64,000 nt of DNA, taken from NCBI GenBank assembly GCA_026260175.1, contig JAKCWW010000459.1:47191-111190 (forward strand). The letters are read 5' to 3'. Below, piece after piece: positions 11,622 through 23,354 of the stretch; the stretch's first letter is position 1; each line of letters starts with the position of its first letter. A model generated the notes under the pieces. It had not been told where the DNA came from. It made no database searches and saw only the letters and a list, made by a program, of their open reading frames with translations. This stretch comes from Reticulitermes lucifugus. Its lineage: Eukaryota > Arthropoda > Insecta > Blattodea > Rhinotermitidae. Both the position numbers and the translations under genes were made by a program.

Positions 11622-11641
11622 CTTCGTCTGAAGACGCGAAG
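11622..11641. repeat. Imperfect palindrome
   Basis: cttcgtctgaagacgcgaag folds on itself with one extra C. It sits in a GC-richer patch (11605-11750). Confidence 0.6.
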
Positions 11642-11764
11642 AGTTCCAGTTTCCTAGAACAGAGCGTTCCTGAGTAGACGATTGACAAAGTCATTCCTAA
11701 AGGCATTATCTCCGCCAGTGTCGGCAGGCTTAGGCAGTACAGCTACCCTAAACATATAGAAGTA

Positions 11765-11808
11765 GTGTGTGTGTGTGTGTGTGTCCGTCCGTCCGTCCGT
11801 CCGTCTGT
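11765..11808. repeat. (GT)n(CCGT)n compound microsatellite
   Basis: About ten GT units run into five CCGT units. The CCGTCCGT block recurs, shorter, at 13921 and 15627, each time at the edge of the dispersed family described there. Confidence 0.9.
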
Positions 11809-12014
11809 CATTAGCAACCATAACTTATCAGAAAATAAAGCTAGAAGTATGAACATTTGTAGATATTTTTAGGATGATTACAGCTTGTGCCTTTAAAAAA
11901 TAAAATGAAAGTCAGGATCGCTATGCTTCGATCTGCGTGGCAGTGCCCTACATTGCCGATAACTTCTATGAAGCTGTCTTTTAAGAAATTTTCAAGCTCA
12001 TGTTGTGAATGTTC

Positions 12015-12042
12015 AGGGGTACTGTGGTTTTGCAGTATCCCT
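12015..12042. repeat. 10-bp stem hairpin
   Basis: aggggtactg (12015-12024) and cagtatccct (12033-12042) pair with one G-T wobble around an 8-base loop. Too short for a typical microRNA precursor on its own. Confidence 0.5.
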
Positions 12043-12072
12043 TTATGATTGTGATGAGTAGGAATGGTTTAA

Positions 12073-12267
12073 TTGCGATCTGTGGATGTTGAATCTGGAA
12101 ATGGAAACTGTAAAAAGAAGGCAGGTCCTCTTACGCTCGTGGAAGCACGACGCACTGTTGCCATGATGCGGGAAGTTAATGAAGACGGACTGGACAAAGT
12201 GAAAGATGGGAGAGGAATAAGAGAAGAAAGGAGGGAATGGAACAAATGGATAAGGGAGAGGAAATAA
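12073..12267 (+). CDS. Unrecognised 64-codon open frame, highly charged
   Basis: Not recognised. The frame encodes a Lys/Arg/Glu-rich peptide (for example REVNEDGLDKVKDGRG and EERREWNKWIRERK) that would be largely helical. Charge-rich composition is less common in chance frames in AT-rich DNA, but there is no homologous motif, no clear splice signal and no upstream coding. It could be a fragment of a retroelement ORF. I give it little weight. Confidence 0.1.
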   Translation: MRSVDVESGNGNCKKKAGPLTLVEARRTVAMMREVNEDGLDKVKDGRGIREERREWNKWIRERK

Positions 12268-13090
12268 TATATGATTTTTCTTATCATCTTTGACGGGTTA
12301 TGGGCTATTTATAACAACCTAGAGTACACGTGAATATTACGAAACATACATTGGATAGAAGAGCAGTTATTTACAAAATTTGTAAATTTCTGTCAGTGTT
12401 TATTTAGTATTAGCGGACAGACAACACATCTGCCGTTTGTTGCAGGCAGCACATTTGTATCTGAAAGGAAAGCGTCTCTGTTGTTTAGTGAAGTCTCACA
12501 TTATGGACGTTTTGCGCCTTGATTTTAAGAATTCTCCATCGAAATTCCAACGGTCTTTGTGCTAGTATTATGCTTCAAGTCAGAATTTAGCACAGAGTAA
12601 CTTTAAAGCAGTGGAAATATCCTGTTTTTTATATGCAATCTAACTGCAACCAAGAAATGTTAGTTTTCTGATATAAAGTTTCGTAAATATACGCCTATTG
12701 TCTTACTCTCTAATTGTCCCAAAACTATAACATGAGAAAACATACCGCATATAGTATTTGTATATTATTTTTAATTACACCTTTTGTTCGAAACGTGTTT
12801 AAAACCGATAAATATTTATCTATTTACGCTGGAGATGAGCACAGAAATACATATCACTCTTCGTGCAGGGCCCGTTACTTTGGTCCGATATGAAATGAAA
12901 TCGAAATTACCTAACCAAGTCTCGTAAACTTATCCAGCATGATCTTTGTTTAGTGGTTTTCGAAACTGTAAGAAACTGCTTACAGTTGGGCGGAGTAACG
13001 GAGCGGTTGAATGTGTTTGGCGCAGCTTTGCGCACGCGCCTATTAAGTAGGCTTTTCAGATCAACATTTTGTCCGTGAATTTGTGTTTTT
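12268..13090. other. Unique stretch with a CpG-richer patch
   Basis: 12985-13050 (gggcggagtaacggagcggt, ggcgcagctttgcgcacgcg) has several CpG dinucleotides and a short gcgca...tgcgc inverted repeat. A promoter is possible but nothing downstream supports a gene. Confidence 0.3.
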
Positions 13091-13150
13091 GTGCATGCGT
13101 GCGTGTGTGTGTGTATCTGTGTATCTGTGCGTGCCAGTGTGCCGGTGTGA
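13091..13150. repeat. Degenerate (GT)n run
   Basis: gtgcatgcgtgcgtgtgtgt continuing into tgtatctgtgtatctgtgcg. Confidence 0.8.
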
Positions 13151-13208
13151 CGGAATTTTCAAATTATGAAAGAGAAATACTTATTTTCAAGAAGGTTGGT
13201 AGGATCCT

Positions 13209-13225
13209 AACACCACTGGAAGACA
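13209..13225. repeat. Left 17-bp direct repeat
   Basis: aacaccactggaagaca, identical to 13360-13376. Either a target-site duplication of the 134-bp insert between them or one arm of a 151-bp tandem duplication. Confidence 0.8.
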
Positions 13226-13359
13226 TATGTAATTGAAGGCTTTCTCCGTGGTCGTAATGTTGCTTAAAATTTTCTGGGTTATTACCCGACGTCATTTCTC
13301 GGTGCATGACCAACGTTTCGGGATCACTTGTTTGTCCCATCTTCAGAATCTTCCTAAGC
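13226..13359 (-). mobile_element. 134-bp element with ribozyme-like core between 17-bp direct repeats
   Basis: On the minus strand this carries CTGAAGA, a GGGA...TCCC hairpin, then GAAAC, and ends with gtaataacccagaaaatttt, which matches the ends of the foldback at 25010-25205 (the attacccagaag motif). The exact 17-bp repeats on both sides suggest insertion with target duplication. The alternative is a decayed tandem dimer, because ccagtggtgtt is followed by aggaa and aggat respectively. Its 80-codon minus-strand open frame is not a gene. Confidence 0.6.
13315..13346 (-). ncRNA. Hammerhead-ribozyme-like core, candidate
   Basis: Minus strand: CTGAAGA (C3-A9 pattern CUGANGA), one extra U, helix II GGGA/UCCC with an 11-base loop, then GAAAC. 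Downstream, ACGU ... ACGU C could form a helix III with the A-U closing pair and a C at the cleavage position. A convincing helix I is not seen and the extra U departs from the consensus, so activity is doubtful. Confidence 0.3.
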
Positions 13360-13376
13360 AACACCACTGGAAGACA
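13360..13376. repeat. Right 17-bp direct repeat
   Basis: aacaccactggaagaca, identical to 13209-13225. Confidence 0.8.
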
Positions 13377-13919
13377 GTTTAAAATTCGTATATTTAGTTC
13401 TTGCATTATGGGTTCCGCTATAAATTATGAGACGGGCACGACAGATCGGCCACTCATTTCAGGACCCTGAAATCAAGCATGGTAGTAGGTCTTGGGAAAA
13501 TCAGGGACGAAAATATTCGTTAAAGCAACACTTTTGTAAAATGTAATGTAAAAACAAGGCAAACAGATGAACATTTTCTGTGTATTTTGGTCTTATAACA
13601 ATATATCATTGACAATTAGAAATAAGCATGTAAAACTTGGTACGGAGATAAATAATGAACCAGCATATGTATTAGCCTCAGCCAGAAACTACAAACATGG
13701 CGATGCAAAAATTCGAGGTTGGGGCCGAGATGTTTAAAAATGTGGGATTTGTATCAGCACTGAATTTATGTTTAACGAAAAAATTTATATGAATTTACAC
13801 TAGCAGACCAACTGATAGGAGTATTCAGAAAAATATATAATTGTAATGGGAAAGTAGAATCAAGACTTATGTGTGGGAATTTATGAAGTAAAAAACTCTT
13901 TACATGGAAAACACATCAG

Positions 13920-14445
13920 ACCGTCCGCCCGTCAGTCTTTTTATCTGCGACTAACACATTTTTCAGATTTTCATAAATTCTGTACAGCAGGTCTTTGCAA
14001 CAATATAACGAGATATCGTGATTTTCGTGAAAATCGGCGGGAATAAATTCGTACCTCACTTAAAACCTTAAAAGAATTTCTAACCGTACTTGACACAGTT
14101 CTTCCCCGTATCGCGTAAAATTCGTTACGGTTCTTCATTTAGTGCTAATAAATATTTAAGGTTCTTAAGAATGGGCGCCGTGAAAATCCCACTTTACTTA
14201 GTGTCGGAAATAAAATATTGTCCTACTCTCCACACGTTTGGCCTGATTTGATAAAATTCTGTACAGGAGATATTCACAAAAGTTTATTGCTTTTCGGGAA
14301 AATCGAGTCAGTCAAAGCTTAATTTAGAGGCGTTATTAATTTTTATCCACACTTTCCAAAGTTATTTTCCAATTAGGATATAAATTCATATAAGAAATTA
14401 GCACGAAATGAGGAGCATTTTGATTTTCATGAAACTCAGAGCAGG
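13920..14445 (+). repeat. CCGTCC-associated dispersed repeat with internal modules
   Basis: Begins with gaccgtccgcccgtcagtc. Three partly similar blocks follow, each opening near aaattctgtacag (or aaattcatat) and closing with gattttcgtgaaaatcg, ttttcgggaaaatcg or gattttcatgaaact: about 13981-14038, 14250-14310 and 14380-14440. Related CCGTCC loci are at 11765, 15580 and 25657. Class unknown. Confidence 0.4.
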
Positions 14446-14749
14446 AACGACTGCGCTTTCCTGATGGGAGTAAATGAAATTATATTCACATGTGTACTGT
14501 GACTTCGTGATACTTTGAAAGTAAAGAAGCCTTTTGTAAAGTGTGTACTACGTCAAAAATAAAGCAATTGCAAACTTTTTTGTACTGTGTAATTGAAGTG
14601 CCCGCTTAAATATTTTAATTGTGTAGAGTCTTCTTGGAGTTTTTAATATGACACTGTAACATTTTTTAAATTATGGTCTATGCACACATATATATTACTC
14701 TAGTAACTAATTCTGTAAACACATTTCTTTGAAAATTTGTAGTTTGCCA

Positions 14750-14865
14750 GCTGTTCAAAAATTCTCCTGCATTTTGTGGCACCAGACGTTTCATTACCTT
14801 GTTTACAAAAACCCCAGTGGTGCCAGCTCTGAGCCAGATATATCTAGACCACACCCTGCACCATA
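14750..14865 (+). repeat. Dispersed repeat, copy 2 (left part only)
   Basis: Aligns by eye to 6660-6770: gttcaaaaattctcctgcat against gtcaaaaaatttccctcatt, then ttcattacc against tttattacc, then ctctgagccagat against ttctgagtcagat, then accctgcacca against ccatgccctcc. Same orientation, strongly diverged, without the right-hand block. Confidence 0.5.
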
Positions 14866-15579
14866 TTTAATTAAGAGTATATTCCGGGGGAAAGTCTCGT
14901 TTTTGTAATAATGTGCAGTTTTATACTAAATCTATAGTTTCAGGAAAGGTATTTATAACCTACTCTATGCAAAATAGTCCTTATTGAGCGCTGACAATGG
15001 TCCAAGTAGTCAAATTATTTAGCACGTTTCTGGCCCCAAAGAATCATTATCGTATTTTGAAAAGCCCTCAAGTGGACGCCACACGCAGCTAGGGAAGTTC
15101 TCTCCAAATAATCAGATAACGTCGTTTAAAATGCACTTATATATTATCGTCTCATCTACGGTTTCGTTTTTTCCGATTCAAATATTCTGTTCATTCCGTA
15201 TCCCCTCCCCTGTAATCTGTAAAATACGTGCTTCACTTATCTAATCCCTAAATGTTCGCCATTGTGATAATAAGTAGGCTCCTTGAGGAAGAGCACGAAC
15301 TATAAAACCGCTCATTACGCAGGTCTCCACTTCTTCCATCTTAGGAGCAAATTTATTTTTGCTTCGTTAGTTCCAAAAATTTCGCGGTAATATGTGGACC
15401 TATATAGTATTTCATATCACGTTTGCTTTATAGTGTGGGACATTTTAGCCTCCTCTCAACGTTCGAGATAGAGAACAACCCTTGTCTCTTGTCATCGTCT
15501 TCCTTTTGAAGATAAGCCACCTACCCACTATCCGTGCACTGCGAATCTTTCAAAAGCGGTATAAGGTGAAACCTATTTT
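14866..15579. other. No supported feature
   Basis: AT-rich unique sequence. Confidence 0.35.
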
Positions 15580-15760
15580 AGGCACTTTCGGAAAATTGCG
15601 AAAATCGAGTATTAGCTTGAACATGTCTGTCCGTCCGTCAGCCCGCGTGGACAAACTCGGCTCCTACTGGAAGGATTTTCAGGAAATTTCATACTTGATT
15701 ATTTTTCTACAATCTGTACAGAAAATTCAAATTTCATTAACATATGACAAAAATAACGGG
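15580..15760 (+). repeat. CCGTCC-associated dispersed repeat, second locus
   Basis: ttaggcactttcggaaaatt, then gcgaaaatcgagtattagctt, then gtctgtccgtccgtc. The first two blocks match 25657-25700 (attaggcgctttcgcaaaac, gcgaaaagcgattatttagctt) in the same order. Diverged but colinear over about 80 bp. Confidence 0.5.
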
Positions 15761-16391
15761 TACTTTACATAAAGACCTATGTACGTTTATGATAATATAT
15801 CGCTGAATTCTTTTTAGAATGAAAAATATTTCAGACAAACATTGTACAGAAAATCACAACACATATTTCACGCTCACAAACTTTCCTAAAATCGTGCCCT
15901 TTATAAGATGATGTGGAGAAATTTTGTAGATCCAGACAGGCCACAGATGTCAATATAATAAGGCACATGTGCTTTGTACGCTGGATAATTATCGCTACAG
16001 ACACACACTCAGAATATGTAATACTTTTTGCATTTCCACGGCAAGAATTGTTGCACGAAACCGCCGCAATGTTACGTTCATAAGTACATTGCCCTCCTTG
16101 TTGCCATTTCGTTCTATACACAATCTAAACCTAAGGTGACCATAAATACTTAGTTGTTTTAAATAAAGAGATAATTTCAGATACGTTTATCAATAGTATC
16201 TCCGTTAGTGCCTTTTTCCAACTACAATAACTTTTCATAGGTTTCTTCCTTCCTTGTACAAAAATTCTGGGATGTTGTGTTAAAACAAAAGACAAGGTCT
16301 TCCTACTGCATCGTCCTTCAAAAATTTCACGTTGTCATTGACAGTTTCAATCGTATTTAACTTACTCAAATGAGACAGCATGGCTAAAACA
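15761..16391. other. No supported feature
   Basis: A 96-codon minus-strand frame at 15831-16121 is Cys-rich and unrecognised, probably chance. Confidence 0.35.
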
Positions 16392-16418
16392 AAGGAAGAG
16401 ATATTTCATCTCTTCCTT
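16392..16418. repeat. Perfect 11-bp stem hairpin
   Basis: aaggaagagat, loop atttc, atctcttcctt. A perfect stem in a stretch with no other structure. Confidence 0.7.
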
Positions 16419-19400
16419 CTGGTCAAGTCTTCAGTTTTAAGACGCGACGCTTAAAGGAAATGAAGTGGTGACGTGTCTGCACAGCTTAAAGGTGAATTAG
16501 AAGGTATAGCAAACAGAAATATAAACTTTAAGACTCAGTTAAAGCTAAGGTTGCTAAAAAAAATTCCCTGTTTTTTAGTATGGAAGATGTTCGTAACATC
16601 ACGGAGGTTACTATGGGGAGGGTTGGTCTCCAGTTACTGTTCGTGTTGAGTATAGCGTAAGCTTGCTGTTGGTCAGAGGGAAGGTTGAATGGATGGGCGA
16701 AACGTCGTAAAACTGGCATAGCTACCACAAGACTACCGTCACTGTGATGTTTCTCTTCTACTACCGTGCATCTAAATGTAGTGAGTGGAGGAAGAAAAAA
16801 CACGAATCTAAATCAGTAAAAAGACGAGCCATATTTCGTACTGTTGCATATGACGTACAGGTTATGGGCCAAAATAAAGCTCTCACCAGACAGATATAAC
16901 ACAAAACTTTACAAATATGATTATCAAATTATAGGCTCTCTTTTGACTCAGTTTCCTGAATATGGAATATAAGAAATAAATGATAGTCAACGTGTTTGCC
17001 TTTACTTTATAAGGATTAAAAATTTTATAAGTTACAGATATTATAAAACATATAGAATAAAAACTGTAATAAAAGTCTGTTAAAATAAAGTATTCAAGTA
17101 GGCGTAAATGTTTCAGTCCTGAGACACATTAAAATACGAGGAATTTTTCAAGGTCCCTTTAATGTCAGTACTCTCTAGTTGCAATCATTATGCAAGAACC
17201 TAGCCTCGCTCAAGTCATATAAAATAAAGTCTTCAAGGTAAGATAATAATAATAAAGTAAAACTCAATATGCCAGGAGAGTAAAGTTTTAATTAAAAAAT
17301 ACACTTGTTTTTCTAAAAAGGTTTTCTGTCACAGTGTTATATAAAAAAGGACAGATTCTTATAAATTCCATTTACGGTCGTGCACAAAAAATATGGTGAA
17401 GGTAATATTAAGTATATACCTCTTTATGATTTCTTGAAAATATTTATCAAAGTGCTCCCGACAAAGTCTCTTGTTGTTTGATTCCTTCTGTTATGTTAGT
17501 AATGTTATTTTTTTTTCCTCTTTTTGTTCAGAGTTTCTCTGTACTTATTGCGTGGCAGTTGGCAAGAAAATTAAGAAATTTTCGAACACTCATAAAGACA
17601 AAATTTATTCCATGAACATAGAGCAATTAATTTTCTGCTGGAGAATGGAATTAAATTTCAATGTAATTTATTGATTTTAGACATTGTTCAAGAAATATTT
17701 ATGAAAAAGAGTATTAACATCGATAATAAGTTTTCACCAATAAATTTTTCTCTTTTGTTTTCTAAGAATTGCCACCGAAATCTAAAATTGCTGAATAACA
17801 TGGGCCTGCCTTAATTCATGGACTCTTATGGAAACAAAATAATATTTATCCCCTTGCTATTACTTTTTTCCAACTAGCCATAATATCCTGAAATAAATAT
17901 AAGAAATTAAGTTTTAGAGTATGTGATTTGTTTTCTGAGTAACAAATAATATCTTCCTATAGAAAATTTACTACCTCACTGACAATGCCACCAAGTGAAT
18001 GAACAGTGGGTTGTGTTTACATTTACAGGAGTTGAAATCAAGTTGGGCAAGCACCCTTTTAGTGACAAGATGGAATAATCCATCGATTTATTGAAAATAT
18101 GTGTAGTGTCAAATAAAACTGAGTCCATTGAAGGTTAAACCTTTTCTACTTAGAGTTTACTTCAGGTTTATTTAGCCGTTACTGTCATTGCTAATAAAAC
18201 ATGAAGCATCCTACCTGAATCCTCAGCAACACTGTTGTGAAGACCTCAATTCTCGCATCGACTACAACAAGCCATAGTATAGTATTGGTTTTTTTTGTCG
18301 AATTTGTGTCGGCAAACCTATAGAAATATATTCAAACACAACTTTCCTATTTGAGGTTTTGTTATGCTTTTTCTTATCTCCTGTCGTGAAGAGTGCTTAC
18401 GCGGTAAAGAGCAAAAGTGCACGCTGGTTTAAGGTAGATTAAATAAGGGAAACTATTCATGATTAGTTGCTTTTTCAGTCATGCTGCTGATTTGCATCAA
18501 AAAGGAAACCTTAAGACCTAATCGCAGGATAATTCTATGAACCGAAGTTTTATATTTTCTTAGATGCAGGAGGTGTCTCATGTTCTTACAAAAAACAAAG
18601 AAAGTCGGTACTTTGTATAGGAGAGTTATGAAATCAAGTGTGAAATTAACGCTAAATTCAGAGGCTTTGTGTTATTGCGTCATAATTCATAGAAAAGCTA
18701 TTATGAAACATAAATCTTGAGTAAACTTGTATTATTGGTAATATACAGTATTTAAAGTTATAACTGTGTGACTGAAGTTATCGGCCAAACATCGAATTTC
18801 GAAATAGGACTAGGCTACTTGATTCAATAAAAAAAAAAGTAAAAGAAGAATCACACCTCAAAATCAGACTTAAACTCATAATCGAAATGAAGATTCCTTT
18901 CAACATCTCCATTTTTAAGGAAGGTTTTGGTTTTTCGCTTACTGGCCTTTAGCACACATAAAGGATTTATACACGGTTGCCTGTGTTACAAATTATGTCA
19001 GGCTCAGCATTACAACATTCCTGACATACGAAGTTTTAACAGCTGCTTTAGCTACGCTGTGAGACCACAGGAGTAGAATTCTTCCGTACCGTATAGAACC
19101 TACCAAGGAGTTTAACTATTAGCTTCTGGTGAGGATTTTTTCTTACACGGGAATGTTGAAATCTCCAATGTATATATGTCTCGATGAAAGTATTTTTACT
19201 CTTACAATTTGATTTGTGTTCCGGAATAGCTACCTTCAGATGTCATTTACAAAATAATAATATTGCTGTCTTCATAATATTATAGCAAATTTAAATTCAT
19301 AAAGTTTTCTAGTTTTTCATCGTATATTTATACAAAAAAAATAAAGTTTACGTCTTGTGAGATGTAAATAGGCTTTGTGGTAGGCAAAGGACACAACATT

Positions 19401-21119
19401 GTTAATGAGTGTGTCATTCCTATAAAACTGACTCGATTATCACAATTCGGTGAAACGAAATATATAGTATAATTTACAAACCTGCACTATTGTCTTATGC
19501 ATTTCCTATTCATTGGGCTAATGCTTGGAAAGAAGGAAATTTCTTTCAGATATTATTTTTCATCTGAAATTTATAATGTGCCAGTAGGTATGAGTAAGAT
19601 ATTTAGGAGAAATTTACTTTCTTGTTTGTGATAGCAACGTTAATTTATAAGCGAAAACATAAATATCTAATTGTTTTATAAGAGTTATAGAAAAATTTAT
19701 AATTTAAAGCAGTGAGTACAATAATTCATTGAAGAGTTTAGTAAAGTTTAAAGGTGCAAGTGGAAAAGACAGTAGCAAATCACTTTTCCTAAGAAATTAA
19801 ATCCGGAGAATTCGGTTTAACATCAGGCTTAGAAACTTCTATTTTTAGGTTGCTTGTTTAAAAAGTTAAACAGTAAAAAGTAATATATAATACCAACACC
19901 TTTTTGAGTGGGTATGAAACTCCATTTCTACCTCTAAGAGAAGGATAAAGACTGAGAATAATGTGCTGAGGAGCCAGCGGGTGGACATAAATGCAAAACT
20001 GAGAAAATTGTTTAGTGTTAGGGCAACAGTTGTTATTAGACTTATCGCATAAAAAATGTTGCGTGGACTAAGTCTATAGCACGCATCGGAGATAGTAATC
20101 AATACATAGGCTAAAAGCCTTTCGGTCAGAAATAAGATAACAGAAGAAACTATAAGTCACGTAAATATCAATTTTAAATAAAGTTGTCCTTTCTTAAACA
20201 AAAAATGAGAGTATATTTGTCCGTTATATATTGTGAACGAGTTGAATTATTTTTACGACATAGCACAATAACGTTTTGCGATTGTATAAAACACCACCTC
20301 CGTGTATTGTGATGTGCTACAATCTGTAATAACAACATGGCGAACATATGAACTTTTGAGAAGGAAGAGACCCTAGCGACAATTAATCTAGATTCCTGTA
20401 GAAAAGTCCGGTGATATACTTTCAAAAACATGTAACTGAATTATTTCTTTAAAGGCACAAAAAGGCAGGTACGTGAACTCTATAAATTGACATCCACTTT
20501 GATGGTGATAATCCTAACTAATAAAAAATTTGAGTTAGGCTTATGACATTTGGCAAGAGATAGATCATAGAAATATTTAAAACAATTTAAAATATTTGGT
20601 TACAGGCTTATCCGAAGAATCCAACATAGGAATGATATGCACGTTACACAAAACACAGCAAACTGAATGGTAACCGTCATAGTTGTAGAAAAGTAGCAAG
20701 AGACATGCAAGCGTCAGGAAAGTGATCATAAAATTGCTGCTCGAAACTGCTTGTAGTTGCGATCCTTCACAGATTTTCATATTTTGGGTGTTAACTTTCA
20801 GATTCTTATGGTGGTTAGTACAAACACTACGAGATTGTCTGTTTTGAAACATATCTAATATAACCTCAAAAATAAAATGAACATAGCAATTATGCGAATT
20901 CCTCAAATTGGATTTGCTTGATTCCATCTCTTAAATTTTATTTTGAATACAATGAAATTCGAAAACCTATATTAGGTTTTTTGTGATAAGAGAAAATTTA
21001 TTGTGCTGTTCCGGAATATTCTGTTGTGTTGTTCTGGATCGTTTAAACTGACCTGGAAAAATCTAAATGGTAACTACTTGCAAGGCACTCCTGCTTGATT
21101 TTAAAGCGCTAAACTTCTA
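16419..21119. other. Long unique AT-rich stretch
   Basis: About 4.7 kb with no recognised repeat or gene. Open frames at 16528-16803 (minus), 19866-20102 (minus), 20174-20431 (minus) and 20577-20927 (minus) are unrecognised; the last contains one hydrophobic stretch (about residues 66-83) but no other protein-like feature. It reads as intron or intergenic DNA. Confidence 0.4.
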
Positions 21120-21240
21120 TCAATGTAGATAATCTGGAAAACATCTTGCCCGACTGAGATTCAAACCCTTTTCCATTCCTGTTACATCATAATGTCACAG
21201 CATTTTATTCAGTCATTTAGTTGAGTAATTTCTATTCATT
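21120..21240 (-). mobile_element. tRNA-derived SINE head, family A, minus strand
   Basis: On the minus strand, gggtttgaatctcagtcggg is a B-box-like sequence followed by gcaagatgttttcc. The copy at 35823 has ggatcgattcctgg followed by ggcaagatgttcccc at the same spacing. Only the head and start of the body are visible. Confidence 0.4.
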
Positions 21241-22524
21241 TCTAGAAAAGAGAACACATGTCACCAAGCAAGATCCATGTGGAATTTTTAGTTGACACAA
21301 TGGCAATGTGCAATTTTATTTCCGAATACTTCATCCTTTCCCTGTTAGTATCATTCCATCAAATCTCAATAAGCATTTATTCATCTATCATCGACGCCAT
21401 ATAACCTTAGCAATTGACCGCGTCTTTAAAAATACACGTAAGCACAGACAGTGCAGATTGAAGGACAATTTATGGCAGCACTAAATGAATTTACTGTGCA
21501 AATGATGGTCTATGGGGCCTATAGGAAATAATGGTTTATCTAACGCATACTCTCATATCGTGTTAAAAGAAAAGAAATTCACGACATTTTAGGTGACTGT
21601 ATGAGATTAATCTACATATTTTGAGACCAGTTAAACTTCACATATAACAACCTGAACAGCTATGTGTACTCTCTGAAGAAAATGTTTGTATTACTCTATA
21701 ACAGCACTGCGCAATAGCAAATTTATAATGGTTAATAGAATAGTTCTGTCTTATTTATTGACTCCAATAAATAAACTGCCTTAAACCATAAAGACAACTA
21801 GAAATTGCTTGCTTTATATCTGCACTGGTAACATTTAATGAGGCCTAAGTAGGCTTAGAGAGGCGTGTTACACACAGAACTGCTACACAATACCTTAAGA
21901 AAGCAAAGTAGCCTGCATTGTGTAAGGCAAGAAATGTAATTATCTTGACATAAAAGCAAAACAGGACGCTGTGGATTTCATGTATGGGAGGTTAGTTCAC
22001 AGCGATTTACATAACCGGAAATGCACAGCCTACTAATATAAATCAAGTTATGACATTTTATGCCTTCTTAGATAATGAAATATAACTTGCAGCTCATAGT
22101 TAAAAAAACGCAACGAGGAAGCTAAACTAAACATATACAAACCTCTTATGTAGAAATATGCTTGTATATCACATATTAATGGCATGTTTGACTAGGACAA
22201 TGTGATCGGTGTTGAAGGACTGCATACGTAGAATACATAGCAGAAGATGACTGTAAATTAAAGTTCATTTTAAACTGCTTATGTCAGAGGCAGGTTCCAA
22301 CCACGTACGCAGAACGCAAGAGGAAATACGGACATTCAGGGTCATACATAAACTACATCACTAGTAAAGGTTATGGTGTTTTTCTCTCATCTCGAGTAGT
22401 GTACTTTTTTTATGAGAATGCAGTCATTTTCCTGTTGTACACGACGTAGTCTTGTGCACCCTCTATCCACAATGTATACAGTTTATTTTAGTTAGGCCAC
22501 TGACACAAAACAGGAGCCAGGATA
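21241..22524. other. No supported feature
   Basis: Unique AT-rich sequence. Confidence 0.35.
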
Positions 22525-22815
22525 TCATCGTAATTATAGCAACTAGGCTAAGGTTTAAAAGATCCGAGGCTCGAATCTCGGCAGGGGTAACGGATTTTTA
22601 TCTTCTCCGAAACATCCAGCCCAGCCCTGGAGCCCACCCAGGCTCATGCCAAAGCTGTCCCGGCGTTCTTTCCTGGAGGTAAAGGGGGGGCGGCGTGAAG
22701 TTTGCTACTAAGTTCCATCTAATGCCGACGTTATGAATGAGTGGAGCTACACATCTGCTCCTCCTAAATGCCTTCGTGACGTGCACAGGGACAACTTTAT
22801 TTGTTACTGACAAGA
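22525..22815 (+). mobile_element. tRNA-derived SINE, family A
   Basis: The head has an A-box-like atcgtaattatagcaactagg segment and a B box ggctcgaatctcgg (consensus GGTTCGAATCC), where RNA polymerase III would start. The body follows with gatttttatcttctcc, cagcccagccctggagccca and a 3' end ctcctaaatgccttcgtgac leading to gtgcacagggacaac. The body and end recur at 35823 and 62640. The two overlapping open frames here are SINE sequence and not genes. Confidence 0.75.
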
Positions 22816-23322
22816 GGAATAATATATTTTTAATAAAGTGTTTCCTATATGAAAACTATTGAAGGTAAATTATAAATGACATCAAAGGTATCTCTTACTA
22901 ATTAGTATCCTTTTTAGAGGAGCATTAGAATGAACACATACACACACTCATCTTACGTTTGGTCCACATTTATCAGTGTTATTCACAGCACTTTCTCCTA
23001 CTTCACATCGGAGCATTACAATTTTCTAGTTTTCATTGCTTCATTTAACACTTGTAAACACATTTAAAGTACTAAAGGAAATTATGCCCACAGTTTTAAC
23101 ACTAAACTTTATAACATTATGAATTTATAGTTCTTGATAATCTAAAGGCGGCTGCCAGGGCGTCTGAAGAATAACATGCTTCACATACCGATATTCCAAA
23201 GCCTAAGCTTTTTTGACAATGACCACTTTAGTGAGAACATTTTCTTTGTTTAGACTTTTAAAGCCTAGTGGTTATGATATGCGCCCAGGTATAACATTAA
23301 GAATTATACTTTCTGGCCAAAG
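22816..23322. other. No supported feature
   Basis: Unique AT-rich sequence. Confidence 0.35.
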
Positions 23323-23354
23323 AGTGCATTTATAGTGCATTTATAATGCATTTA
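23323..23354. repeat. Three tandem 11-mers
   Basis: agtgcatttat repeated exactly twice, then aatgcatttac. Confidence 0.8.

Noticed and set aside
20577-20927. 116-codon minus-strand frame with one hydrophobic segment
   Set aside because: AT-driven composition, no motif, no splice or start evidence, no partner. Treated as chance.
22452-22813. Open frames of 76 and 71 codons on both strands
   Set aside because: They are SINE family A read in both directions.
23160-23175. CTGAAGA at 23163 and at 31108
   Set aside because: No GAAA with a plausible hairpin follows within 40 bases.
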